From positions 28,339 through 92,338 of the forward strand of contig CACYSD010000018.1 in the NCBI GenBank assembly GCA_902776985.1: DNA of 64,000 bases, given 5' to 3'. The stretch is from UBA3839 sp902776985. Lineage in GTDB: Bacteria > Bacteroidota > Bacteroidia > Bacteroidales > Bacteroidaceae. Below, piece after piece: positions 36,413 through 45,634 of this stretch. Position 1 is the first letter of the stretch. Every line of letters begins with the position of its first letter. Position numbers and translations under genes: made by a program. A model generated the notes under the pieces. That model was not told where the DNA came from and made no database searches. It worked only from the letters and a program-made list of their open reading frames with translations.

Positions 36413-38368
36413 ATGGGGAATCAACAAAGAACAACGAATTTAATCAACAAAAAAAACGGCAGTAAGAAGCCAATGGCTAAAAGCCAACCTGTCAGCAGCA
36501 ACGTTTCCACCTTCACAAAACCAGCACAGTGGATTGTGGCATCTGTAGCGTTTGTAGTGTTTGCGGTATTGAGTTACTATTTCCTGATAGTTTGCAACTC
36601 CGATTACCTATATTCGGTGAATGAGCACAATCTCTGGCTGAACGAGAGTTTCTATTTCAACGAGAAGATGCTTGAGGTGGGCGGTTTCGCCCAATGGCTC
36701 GGATGCTACTTCACCCAGTATTTCTACTACCCGCAATTGGGCGCATTCATGCTGATTGCAATGTGGGGCGTGCTCTATGTGCTGACGATGAAAGCCCTCG
36801 GCATAAGCAAGAAGTACAGCGCACTGGCACTTGTTCCATGCGTTTGCCTGCTGGTTTCTGTCATAAGCCTCGGCTACTGGCTCTACTATATTAAATATCA
36901 TGGATACTGGTTCTCACAGACCATAAGCCTGATTATCATGATGGCTGCGATTTGGGCACACTGGGTAATCACAAGCATTGGCGAGAAGGAAAATGCATCG
37001 CTGCTGCAGAAGTCTTTCGGAGCTATTTTCATAGTAGCCTGGACGGTGGCATTCTATCCGCTGATAGGAGCATGGGCACTTGTAGGTGCTCTCGCCATGA
37101 TGATTTCCACCATTCCTAGCGCAGTTGCAGGAGCGGTAAGCGTGGGTCTTGTTCCCCTGCTCTACTACTACAACTATACTCACATGAGGCTGGAAGATGC
37201 ATGGTTTGCGAACTTCCCTATTCTTCAGAACGGCGAAATCATCGGATGGAGTCACGTAATACCTTTCATTATCATCGTGGCTTTCGTTGTGTTGATCAAG
37301 TTGTTCAGCTTTATCAGCAAGAACTTCAAACTCACAGAGAACTACATGCCTCTATGGGCAGGAGCAATGCTGAATATCGCATTCCTGGCTCTTCTCGTCT
37401 GGTATGTAAAAGATTCCAATTACGACTACTATAACTACCACGCAGAACTTCGTATGCATCGTGCTGTTGACGAATCGCGCTGGAACGACGTGCTGGATGA
37501 AGCTGCCAAAACTCCCGGAAAGATGTCGCGACAGATGGTGATTTCCAAGAACATAGCCCTGATGAACACCGGTGAAATCGGAAATAAGATGTTCCACTAC
37601 GACAACAGCGGTGAACCTCCCTACGCTCCTGACTCACTGCGTGTTCACATGGTACAGACAGCAGGTACTCAGATATACTACAACTACGGAAAGATGAACT
37701 TCGCCTGCCGCTGGGCAATCGAGGACGGTGTGGAATTCGGCTTTGACGTGGACGACCTGAAGACTTTGGCAAGAACAGCCCTCTTTAACGGAGAGGACAA
37801 GGTTGCCCGAAAGTACCTGCGCATCCTGAGCAAGACCACTTTCTGGAAAGACTGGGCAGACGAGCGTATGGCAATGTTGAACGACAAACGCAAGTTCGAG
37901 GCAAGCCAGGAATACAAGGATATCAATCCTCTGCGCAACTTCAATAACACACTCGACGGCGACCAAGGTCTCTGTGAGATGTATCTCATTCAGTATTTCA
38001 GCAACATGATGAACGATGATCCGAAGTTCCAGGAACAGACCCTTGCATTCGCTTTGATTCAGAAGGACATCCAGCTGTTCTGGCCTCGTTTCTTCGCTTA
38101 CGCAACAATGCATGAAAACGAAAGCATGCCTATCCACTACCAGGAGGCGGCTTATCTCTACGGACATCTTGAGCACGGCGTAGCAATCGATAAGATGCCT
38201 TTCAACGAGGAACGCATAGTGAAGCGCTATGAAGCATTCCAGAACGCCACTCAGAGATTGCTGAGAAACGGTTTGTCGTCGCCAGAAGTAGGCGAACAAG
38301 TTAAATCGCAGTTCGGAGACACATTTTGGTGGTTCTACTTCTTCTGCAGAGACGTTCATTCTTATTAA
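36413..38368 (+). CDS. DUF6057 family multi-pass membrane protein
   Basis: The protein has about 651 residues and resembles DUF6057, of unknown function. A short basic N-terminus leads to about ten membrane helices (about residues 35-335). A soluble helical domain (about 345-651) follows, possibly of TPR type, with repeated Asn-Asp and Trp-rich stretches. I start at the ATG at 36413; the ATG at 36473 is an alternative. An upstream TTG frame from 36365 is excluded by the promoter position. It is followed after 23 bases by the CxxCH lipoprotein gene, suggesting a joint envelope role. Confidence 0.8.
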   Translation: MGNQQRTTNLINKKNGSKKPMAKSQPVSSNVSTFTKPAQWIVASVAFVVFAVLSYYFLIVCNSDYLYSVNEHNLWLNESFYFNEKMLEVGGFAQWLGCYFTQYFYYPQLGAFMLIAMWGVLYVLTMKALGISKKYSALALVPCVCLLVSVISLGYWLYYIKYHGYWFSQTISLIIMMAAIWAHWVITSIGEKENASLLQKSFGAIFIVAWTVAFYPLIGAWALVGALAMMISTIPSAVAGAVSVGLVPLLYYYNYTHMRLEDAWFANFPILQNGEIIGWSHVIPFIIIVAFVVLIKLFSFISKNFKLTENYMPLWAGAMLNIAFLALLVWYVKDSNYDYYNYHAELRMHRAVDESRWNDVLDEAAKTPGKMSRQMVISKNIALMNTGEIGNKMFHYDNSGEPPYAPDSLRVHMVQTAGTQIYYNYGKMNFACRWAIEDGVEFGFDVDDLKTLARTALFNGEDKVARKYLRILSKTTFWKDWADERMAMLNDKRKFEASQEYKDINPLRNFNNTLDGDQGLCEMYLIQYFSNMMNDDPKFQEQTLAFALIQKDIQLFWPRFFAYATMHENESMPIHYQEAAYLYGHLEHGVAIDKMPFNEERIVKRYEAFQNATQRLLRNGLSSPEVGEQVKSQFGDTFWWFYFFCRDVHSY

Positions 38369-38391
38369 AACTAAAAGACCCACAACTAATA

Positions 38392-39966
38392 ATGAAAAAA
38401 ACATATTCAATTTTCGTCATAATCAGCACATTGCTTGTCTTTGTGTCATGCAGCAAACAGCAATCTGTACCAGAGAAGTTCGACCAGCTGGGAACTATCC
38501 CACGTATTTTCCCTGAATATACCGATGTGACCGTTCCGCCAAACATTGCCCCACTCAACTTCAAACTCGTAGATGACGGCGAGGAGGTAGTTGCACGATT
38601 CACTTCGAAGAAAGGCACCCAGTATGTCTTCGGATGCGGAAAGAAAGTTCAGATTCCCGAAGACGAGTGGAAGCAACTGCTCGACGAGTCACGCGGAGCT
38701 GAAATCAAGGTAGAGGTATTTGCCAAGCTAAATGACAAATGGAGTGCATACAAACCATTCAGCATCTTTGTTGCCGAGGAAGATATTGACCCTTATATCT
38801 CCTACCGTAGCATCAGCCCATCATACGTAACCTACGAGATGCTGATGATCAACCAGCGCAACCTCACCAATTTCGAGGAGAAGGATATCTACAACAACAT
38901 GATGGTATCGACCGAAGCAGACGGACAATGCATCAACTGCCACTCATACCAGAACTACGGCACCAAGAACATGCAGTTCCACATGCGCCAGGGACTTGGC
39001 GGAACCATGATTCAGTACGATGGCAACATCCACAAGATAAACCTGAAGACCGACAGCACCATCAGCGCCGGTGTTTATCCATCATGGCACCCCACCCTGC
39101 CTCTCATTGCATACTCCACAAACAAGACCGGTCAGTCCTTTCACACGAAGTCTTTGGCAAAGATTGAGGTTGAGGACAGCGGCAGCGACCTTATCCTCTA
39201 CGACATTAAAAAGAACGAAGTGAGCATAATCTCCAACGCAGATGACGAGTTTGAGGTCTTCCCATGGTGGTCACCCGACGGCAAGACTCTTTATTTCTGC
39301 TCTGCACACTTTGAGTTCAGCGACAGCATAGACCGCGACACTCAGATCATAGAAAAATACCAAACCATTAAATACGACATCTACCGCAAGTCGTTTGACG
39401 CCAAGTCCAAGACTTTCGGAGACACAGAATTGGTTTACGCTGCATCGAAGACTGATTCAATAGGAGCAAGTGCCACTTTCCCAAGAGTAAGCCCAGATGG
39501 CAGATACCTACTCTTCGGTCAGGGTGAATACGGATGCTTCCATGTATGGCATCCCGATGCAGACCTTTACCTGCTTGACCTGAAGACCATGGAGGTTAGA
39601 AAACTTGAGAACGTGAACAGCAACTACGCAGAAAGCTACCACTCATGGTCAAGCAACGGACGCTGGATTGTGTTCATCAGCCGACGCGACGACAACAACT
39701 ACAGCCGTCTCTACTTCTCTTATTTCGACAAGCAGGGCAAGGCTCACAAGGCATTCGAACTGCCGCAGGAAGATCCAGACTTCTACGACTTCTGGATGCG
39801 CAGCTACAATGTGCCTGAATTCATGAAAGAGCCTGTCACAACATCGCCTCAGGAATTCGCATCAGTTGCCAAGACTGAAGCTCAGCCTGTGAATTTCCGC
39901 TCAGGGAAACACAGCGTTGCAGTCAAGGGTGCGGACGGAACCACAGGCGCATCAAAGCTAAAATAA
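38392..39966 (+). CDS. Lipoprotein with TolB-like propeller and a CxxCH haem motif
   Basis: The protein has 524 residues. The N-terminal signal ends in a lipobox (LVFVSC, cysteine about residue 18). Residues about 60-130 form a beta domain. At 180-184 the sequence CINCH is a single c-type haem attachment motif. After about 220 it shows repeated PD40/TolB-type propeller blades (PSWHPTLPLIAYST, WWSPDGKTLYFCSA, PRVSPDGRYLLFG). It is probably an exported surface or periplasmic protein. Its partner may be the DUF6057 protein upstream; haem binding is inferred from the motif only. Confidence 0.84.
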   Translation: MKKTYSIFVIISTLLVFVSCSKQQSVPEKFDQLGTIPRIFPEYTDVTVPPNIAPLNFKLVDDGEEVVARFTSKKGTQYVFGCGKKVQIPEDEWKQLLDESRGAEIKVEVFAKLNDKWSAYKPFSIFVAEEDIDPYISYRSISPSYVTYEMLMINQRNLTNFEEKDIYNNMMVSTEADGQCINCHSYQNYGTKNMQFHMRQGLGGTMIQYDGNIHKINLKTDSTISAGVYPSWHPTLPLIAYSTNKTGQSFHTKSLAKIEVEDSGSDLILYDIKKNEVSIISNADDEFEVFPWWSPDGKTLYFCSAHFEFSDSIDRDTQIIEKYQTIKYDIYRKSFDAKSKTFGDTELVYAASKTDSIGASATFPRVSPDGRYLLFGQGEYGCFHVWHPDADLYLLDLKTMEVRKLENVNSNYAESYHSWSSNGRWIVFISRRDDNNYSRLYFSYFDKQGKAHKAFELPQEDPDFYDFWMRSYNVPEFMKEPVTTSPQEFASVAKTEAQPVNFRSGKHSVAVKGADGTTGASKLK

Positions 39967-39989
39967 CCATACAAACAACTATCTCATAC

Positions 39990-42128
39990 ATGAAACGTTA
40001 TACTATTCTGGCACTTATTGCCCTTGCCGTTGACACGGTATCTGCACAAGGTACGATCGAAGACTACAAGCAAGCATTCGCCACCCGCGGTCTGTACTCC
40101 GGGAAAATGCTCTACGGCGACGTAAAAGCTCACCCCGTACGCGACACCAACAAATTCTGGTATTCTGTGACAACAGATACAGGAACAGTGTACAAAGAAG
40201 TAGATCCAGGCAACAACACCGTAACAATCTTAGACGGGAACCCCGAATCAAGAGGTCCACGACATCAGTGGAATGGTCCGCGCAGACACTGGATGGAAGT
40301 ACCAGATGAAAAGGACGGATTCAGCGTTACTCCCGACAAGAGTCAGGCAATCGTTACCCGCAACAACAACCTGTGGATTGGTAACAACACAGAACCATCA
40401 AGCTTCACCCCTCTCCGTCAACTCACTACAGACGGAGATTCCACATACTACTATTCATCTTACGGAAGCTATTCTCCAGACGGGAAATACTACGCAACCG
40501 TTCGTATCAAACCTGCTCCCAAGCACTATGTCTACTATGTAGAGTCTTCACCAAAGAACCAGACGCAGCCAATTCTCCACAAGCAGGAATACGCAAAGCC
40601 TGGCGACTCTCTCAACTACCGTGTTCCCGTTATCGTGGAAGTTGCTACAGGCAGGACTATTGAGCCAAGTACAGAACTCTTCCGTAGCCAGTACGACGTT
40701 ACTGCTCCTCGGTGGGACGCTGACGGACAGACATTGACTTTCGAGTTCAACGAACGTGGGCACAAGACCTTCCGTGTGCTGGAAATGAACTTGAAGGGAG
40801 AAGTGCAAACTCTAATTGAGGAAAAGAGTGAAAAGTATGTGGCTTATTCACGCAATCTCCGCATCGACCTCGATTCCAAACATATTCTCTGGAAGAGTGA
40901 TCGTGACGGTCATGCACATCTTTATTTATACAACCGCAAAAACGGACGCCTGACACAAATAACCAAAGGCGATTACTGGGTACGCAGAGTCGTTCACAGT
41001 GAAATCGATGCTAAGGGGAAAGGTTATGTGATTTTTGCTGCCAACGGCATGAACTACAAGAACATGGGTGTTGTAGCATCAAGTTCCGACAATAGCATCC
41101 TTGAAGAAGACCCCTACAATATACACTATTACCGCATCGACCTCAACGGCAAGAACCTCATAAACCTCACACCGGAGACAGGAAACCACTCAGTCACTCT
41201 CAATGCCGATAACACTTATTTAATTGACACATACTCGTCAATAAATGAGCCACCAGTAACCGTGATGAGAAATGCTAAGACAGGAGCTATAATAAAGACT
41301 CTGGAGAAAGCCGACATCACAAAACTTGAAGAAACTGGATGGAAAGCCCCTGAAGTGTTTGTTGCTCCCGGACGTGACGGAAAGACTGATATGTGGGGAT
41401 TGATTCGCCGTCCACGCAATTTCGACCCGACGAAAAAATACCCTGTCATAGAATACATCTATTCCGGACCTGGTGACCAATACGTGCCAAAATCATTCAC
41501 TCCCTGGATATGGACATTGGACGATCTGACTGAACTTGGATTCATCGTTATCCAGCTCGATGCCATGACTACATCGTTCCGTTCACTTGATTTTGAACAG
41601 GTTTGCTACAAGAACTTGCACGACAGCGGATTCCCAGACCGCATAGCATGGATTAAGGCTGCTTGTGAAAAATATCCCTATATGGACGTGGACAACGTAG
41701 GTATTTACGGATGTTCGGCAGGAGGACAGGAAGCCCTCGCCGCTGTTTTGTTCCACGGAGATTTCTACAAAGCCGCATATGCTGCCTGCGGATGCCACGA
41801 CAACCGTATGGACAAGATTTGGTGGAACGAACAATGGATGTCCTACCCCATTGACGAAAGCTATCTGGCATCTTCCAACGTAGAACACGCCAAGAACCTG
41901 GAACGCCCTCTCATGCTCCTTGTAGGAGAATTGGACGATAATGTCGATCCAGCCTCGACTATGCAGGTTGCCAACGCTCTGATTACGGCAGGCAAGGACT
42001 TTGAGCTTGTTGTTGTCCCGGGAGCACACCACACCATGGGTGAGACATACGGAGAGCACAAGCGCTACGACTTCTTCGTACGCAACCTACTTGGCGTCAC
42101 TCCTCCCAAATGGTCTGATCTGAAATAA
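39990..42128 (+). CDS. S9 family peptidase, dipeptidyl-peptidase IV-like
   Basis: This is an exported serine peptidase that removes dipeptides after proline. The 712 residues have a signal peptide ending at TVSAQ (about 20), an N-terminal eight-bladed-type propeller (about 80-440) and a C-terminal alpha/beta hydrolase domain. The catalytic serine is Ser576 in GCSAGG. The acid is in GELDDNVDP, and the histidine is in PGAHHTMGE near 680. Length matches the family. It follows the haem-motif lipoprotein after 23 bases, so the three genes from 36.4 kb may be one transcript. Confidence 0.93.
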   Translation: MKRYTILALIALAVDTVSAQGTIEDYKQAFATRGLYSGKMLYGDVKAHPVRDTNKFWYSVTTDTGTVYKEVDPGNNTVTILDGNPESRGPRHQWNGPRRHWMEVPDEKDGFSVTPDKSQAIVTRNNNLWIGNNTEPSSFTPLRQLTTDGDSTYYYSSYGSYSPDGKYYATVRIKPAPKHYVYYVESSPKNQTQPILHKQEYAKPGDSLNYRVPVIVEVATGRTIEPSTELFRSQYDVTAPRWDADGQTLTFEFNERGHKTFRVLEMNLKGEVQTLIEEKSEKYVAYSRNLRIDLDSKHILWKSDRDGHAHLYLYNRKNGRLTQITKGDYWVRRVVHSEIDAKGKGYVIFAANGMNYKNMGVVASSSDNSILEEDPYNIHYYRIDLNGKNLINLTPETGNHSVTLNADNTYLIDTYSSINEPPVTVMRNAKTGAIIKTLEKADITKLEETGWKAPEVFVAPGRDGKTDMWGLIRRPRNFDPTKKYPVIEYIYSGPGDQYVPKSFTPWIWTLDDLTELGFIVIQLDAMTTSFRSLDFEQVCYKNLHDSGFPDRIAWIKAACEKYPYMDVDNVGIYGCSAGGQEALAAVLFHGDFYKAAYAACGCHDNRMDKIWWNEQWMSYPIDESYLASSNVEHAKNLERPLMLLVGELDDNVDPASTMQVANALITAGKDFELVVVPGAHHTMGETYGEHKRYDFFVRNLLGVTPPKWSDLK

Positions 42129-42138
42129 AGTGTTAGGT

Positions 42139-42160
42139 ATTCTGCGGTTTTTCGCAGAAT
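42139..42160. repeat. ATTCTGCG/CGCAGAAT hairpin, dispersed copy
   Basis: An 8-base-pair perfect stem (42139-42146 with 42153-42160) with a loop of G and Ts, directly after the DPP-IV-like gene. It matches the hairpins at 282-319 and 55554-55574. Confidence 0.7.
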
Positions 42161-42186
42161 CAGTGTTAATCTTTAATTCTTCATTC

Positions 42187-43554
42187 TTGGCAAATCCTAA
42201 AGAACTCGGTACAAAACCTATCGGTAGTCTTCTTCTGCGCTATGCTGTTCCTGCAGTGATAGCAATGACTGCCTCATCATTATACAATATAGTTGACCGA
42301 ATATTTATCGGACATATCGGAACAGACTCAGAAGGCGCATTGGCTCTCGGTGGCCTCGCTGTGACATTCCCTATCATGAACCTCAGCGCAGCCTTCGGGG
42401 CAATGATTGGTGTAGGTGGAAGCACTTTGATGTCTGTCAAGATGGGACAGCGTGATAACGACACTGCACAGCATGTTCTTGGAAATGTGGTAACACTCAA
42501 TGTAATACTCGGTGTACTGCTCGCAATTTTCGGTATTGTCTTCATCAATCCATTGCTTCGTTTCTTCGGTGCCAGCGACAACACAATCGGCTATGCCAAC
42601 GAATATATGTTCATCATTCTTCTTGGCAATGTTGTCACTCATCTCTATCTTGGACTTAACGCTTCACTAAGGGCAACAGGGCACCCGAATGTGGCTATGA
42701 TAGCAACTATAGCAACGGTTGTTGTGAACTCCGTGCTTGACCCATTATTCATTTTCACTCTTGACATGGGAATTCGCGGTGCTGCAATAGCCACTATTCT
42801 TGCTCAGGTCATAGCGCTTATGTTCGTCTGGTATGTACTCAGCAATCCCAAAGAACCAATCCGAATTCAGAAAGGGATATTCGGATTACGCAAAAGAATA
42901 GTTAAGAACATCTTCACTATCGGATTGTCACCATTCTGCATGCAGCTCTGCGCTTGTCTGGTAGTAATTCTCATTAATCAGGGATTGCAACGTCATGGTG
43001 GAGACCTCGCAGTTGCCGCTTTCGGAATAATCAACGGCATAACCTTCCTTTTCGTTATGGTAGTAATGGGAATCTGTCAGGGAATGCAACCAATTGCCGG
43101 ATATAATTATGGAGCACAGAATTTCGACCGAGTGAACAAAGTGCTGCGATATAGCATTATCTATGGAACAATTGTTATGACTTGTTCATTCCTTGTCTGT
43201 GAATTTATTCCACATTTGCCTGTTCTTCTCTTTACCGATGACCCCAAACTCACAGAGTTGGCAGTAGACGGAATGAGAATCATTGTTGCAGTCAACCCGT
43301 TGGTAGGTTTCCAGATAGTAACAGGAAACTTCTTCCAGAGTATTGGTATGGCTAAGAAGAGTATATTCCTCAGCGTAAGCCGTCAGATGCTTTTTTTGAT
43401 GCCTTTCCTGTTGATTTTTCCAAATTTATGGGGAACAAACGGAGTTTGGATAAGTATTGCCGCATCCGATGGTGTGTCGGTTATTACAGCAGCTGCACTT
43501 CTGTGGCATTTCTACCGTACCGGAGGAATTACAAAAACACAAATTGATTTATAA
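42187..43554 (+). CDS. MATE-family efflux transporter
   Basis: This is a multidrug and toxin extrusion-type antiporter that exports cationic compounds using a sodium or proton gradient. About 455 residues form twelve membrane helices in two six-helix halves. The start region PIGSLLLRYAVPAVIAMTAS and NIVDRIFIGHIG are typical. I choose a TTG start at 42187. The longer frame from 42130 would translate the dispersed hairpin repeat, which is unlikely. The substrate cannot be told. Confidence 0.88.
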   Translation: MANPKELGTKPIGSLLLRYAVPAVIAMTASSLYNIVDRIFIGHIGTDSEGALALGGLAVTFPIMNLSAAFGAMIGVGGSTLMSVKMGQRDNDTAQHVLGNVVTLNVILGVLLAIFGIVFINPLLRFFGASDNTIGYANEYMFIILLGNVVTHLYLGLNASLRATGHPNVAMIATIATVVVNSVLDPLFIFTLDMGIRGAAIATILAQVIALMFVWYVLSNPKEPIRIQKGIFGLRKRIVKNIFTIGLSPFCMQLCACLVVILINQGLQRHGGDLAVAAFGIINGITFLFVMVVMGICQGMQPIAGYNYGAQNFDRVNKVLRYSIIYGTIVMTCSFLVCEFIPHLPVLLFTDDPKLTELAVDGMRIIVAVNPLVGFQIVTGNFFQSIGMAKKSIFLSVSRQMLFLMPFLLIFPNLWGTNGVWISIAASDGVSVITAAALLWHFYRTGGITKTQIDL

Positions 43555-43572
43555 ACAACCTAACTGAATAAT

Positions 43573-44202
43573 ATGCAAAACTACGTTATCAGCATCGGCC
43601 GTGAACTGGGTTCTGGCGGTAAGGCAATAGGAGAAATCATTGCCAAGAAACTCAATATACCCATCTATGACCGCAGGCTAATACAGATGGCTGCAAAGGA
43701 AAGCGGTTTCGACCCGTCGTTGTTCAAGAAATCAGACGAGGTTCCTACACGAGGATTCATGTCACATGTGATCCGTAGCCTGGCATCACCCTTTGCAACT
43801 TTCGGAAGCCTGTACAATAATTCCATCAGCAACGAATCGCTGTTTAAGGTTCAGTCGGACATCATTCTCGACAAAGCCCAGTCAGAAAACTGCATCATCG
43901 TCGGCCGCTGTTCTGACTATATTCTGCGTGAGCACCCTCGTCATCTGAATGTATTCATCCGCGCCAACTATGACGACCGTGTAAAATTCCTTATGGAACG
44001 CAACGGGATAAGTATGCAGGAAGCTAAAGACCTGATTGAGCACACAGACGCCATCCGTAGCGATTTCCACAACTTCTATGCAGAGACAAGCTGGGGAGAC
44101 GCCCGCGCCTATGACATGTGTGTCAATTCCTCAATCCTAGGAATCGAGAAAACAGCGGATCTTGTCCTCGACTTTGCAGTCAAGGCTCTGAATATACAAT
44201 AA
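43573..44202 (+). CDS. Cytidylate kinase-like protein
   Basis: The protein has 209 residues. The N-terminal phosphate-binding loop is GRELGSGGKAIG (about 8-19), followed by a nucleoside-monophosphate kinase-like fold with IVGRCSDYILREHP and a helical lid. This group (cytidylate kinase-like 2) is common in Bacteroidota and Firmicutes, and its true substrate is uncertain. It lies 18 bases after the MATE gene and probably shares its transcript. Confidence 0.86.
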   Translation: MQNYVISIGRELGSGGKAIGEIIAKKLNIPIYDRRLIQMAAKESGFDPSLFKKSDEVPTRGFMSHVIRSLASPFATFGSLYNNSISNESLFKVQSDIILDKAQSENCIIVGRCSDYILREHPRHLNVFIRANYDDRVKFLMERNGISMQEAKDLIEHTDAIRSDFHNFYAETSWGDARAYDMCVNSSILGIEKTADLVLDFAVKALNIQ

Positions 44203-44222
44203 ATATGATTTATTCCACCGCA

Positions 44223-44254
44223 TTTGGTCATGTCTGATAAATCTCGTATCTTTG
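44223..44254 (+). promoter_or_regulatory. Promoter of the tsaB-to-FAH gene run
   Basis: TTTG (44223-44226), a 20-base spacer and TATCTTTG (44247-44254) followed by C. This is one of the best consensus matches in the window. Seven genes follow in the same direction with short gaps. Confidence 0.75.
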
Positions 44255-44289
44255 CAGATTAAATGTCCAATTTGTAAATTAAATTATAC

Positions 44290-44979
44290 ATGTCTTGTAT
44301 ACTACATATAGAAACTTCTATTGACGGTTGTTCTGTCGCTGTCAGCCAGGATGGTGCTGTAATTCACCATAAGGAATGTAACGACGGTTCAGCTCATTCA
44401 TCGGTACTGGGCGGAATGGTTGACAGAGCGCTATCGTTTACCGACAGCCACGCCATCCCATTCGACGCAGTAAGTGTGAGCGCTGGTCCTGGTTCGTACA
44501 CAGGCTTGCGCATCGGTGTTTCTATGGCAAAAGGTGTTTGTTATGGAAGAAATCTGAAACTCATTGCTTTGTCCACTCTTGAAATCCTATCAGTTCCTGT
44601 ACTGCTCCACGAGGAGTTGCCCGAGGATGCCCTGATTTGTCCTATGCTTGATGCAAGACGAATGGAGGTGTACACAGCTGTATATACTCGTGCGCTGAAA
44701 CCAGTAAGGAACGTTGCTCCTCTTGTAGTGGAGAAAGGATGCTTCGACGAGCTACTTGATGCACGTCCAATTTATTTCTTCGGTAACGGAGCGGAAAAGT
44801 GCAAGAAGATTATCAATCATCCCAATGCCCACTTCATAGACAACATCAACCCTGTCGCAAAACACATGTCACCGTTGGCAGAAAAGGCTTTCTTAAGAAA
44901 CGACTTTGCTGATGTTGCCTATCTTGAGCCTTTTTATCTGAAGGAATTTGTAGTAGGAAAGCCTACCCAAATATTGTAA
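44290..44979 (+). CDS. tsaB: tRNA threonylcarbamoyladenosine synthesis protein TsaB
   Basis: TsaB is the scaffold partner of TsaD in making the t6A modification of ANN-decoding tRNAs. The 229 residues start ILHIETSIDGCSVAV and contain the conserved SAGPGSYTGLRIGVS segment (about 65-79). The C-terminal half is shorter and more variable, as usual. It is the first gene of a seven-gene run. Confidence 0.94.
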   Translation: MSCILHIETSIDGCSVAVSQDGAVIHHKECNDGSAHSSVLGGMVDRALSFTDSHAIPFDAVSVSAGPGSYTGLRIGVSMAKGVCYGRNLKLIALSTLEILSVPVLLHEELPEDALICPMLDARRMEVYTAVYTRALKPVRNVAPLVVEKGCFDELLDARPIYFFGNGAEKCKKIINHPNAHFIDNINPVAKHMSPLAEKAFLRNDFADVAYLEPFYLKEFVVGKPTQIL

Positions 44980-45003
44980 ATTATCCAATTGAAAAATATA
45001 TAG

Positions 45004-45627
45004 ATGAATACTGTTGATTATAATACAGAACGCCCTTCGCTTGCGATGCCCGAATACGGACGTATGGTGCAGCAAATGGTGGATTACGCCAAGACCATAG
45101 CGGATGCTGAGGAACGAGAGAAATGCGCCAGGTCTATTGTTGCCATAATGGAGATTATCGCAAAGCAGAATTGTGAAGTGGAAGATATTAACCAAAAACT
45201 CTGGAATCACCTTGCCGCAATAAGCAACTACGAACTTGACATCAATTATCCTGTGGAAATTGAGAAGATAAGCAACATTCGTGATTCACGCGAGTCGATT
45301 CCCTACCCTCAACAACGAATTGCCCGTAGGCACTATGGAGCAATTGTAGAGAAAATATCACAGAAGATTGCTAAAATTGATGATCCGGAAGCCAAACGTG
45401 TATTCACAGAACAGGTAGCGAATCAAATGAAACGTAGTCTTGGACGTTGGAATCGTGATGCTATGACCAATGACAAGATTATTGATGATTTGAGCCAACT
45501 CAGCGGTATTTCCACCCGTGATTTGAATCCTGAAGAACTTCGTCTTCAGAGTGATAACGAAATCCTGAACGAAGTTCAACAGATGTCAACAGACGGCAAG
45601 AAGAAAAAGAAAAAAAAGAAAAAATAG
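45004..45627 (+). CDS. DUF4290 family protein
   Basis: The protein has 207 residues, is mostly helical and has no signal peptide. It resembles DUF4290, a Bacteroidota family of unknown function usually placed just before murA, as here (7-base gap). The last nine residues are all lysine, encoded by an A-rich run (45598-45624) that is prone to slippage. A nucleic-acid or membrane-surface contact through this tail is possible but unproven. Confidence 0.85.
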   Translation: MNTVDYNTERPSLAMPEYGRMVQQMVDYAKTIADAEEREKCARSIVAIMEIIAKQNCEVEDINQKLWNHLAAISNYELDINYPVEIEKISNIRDSRESIPYPQQRIARRHYGAIVEKISQKIAKIDDPEAKRVFTEQVANQMKRSLGRWNRDAMTNDKIIDDLSQLSGISTRDLNPEELRLQSDNEILNEVQQMSTDGKKKKKKKKK

Positions 45628-45634
45628 CATATAT

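Noticed and set aside
42130..42186. N-terminal extension of the MATE transporter from GTG
   Set aside because: It would translate the dispersed hairpin repeat; the family start aligns with the TTG at 42187.
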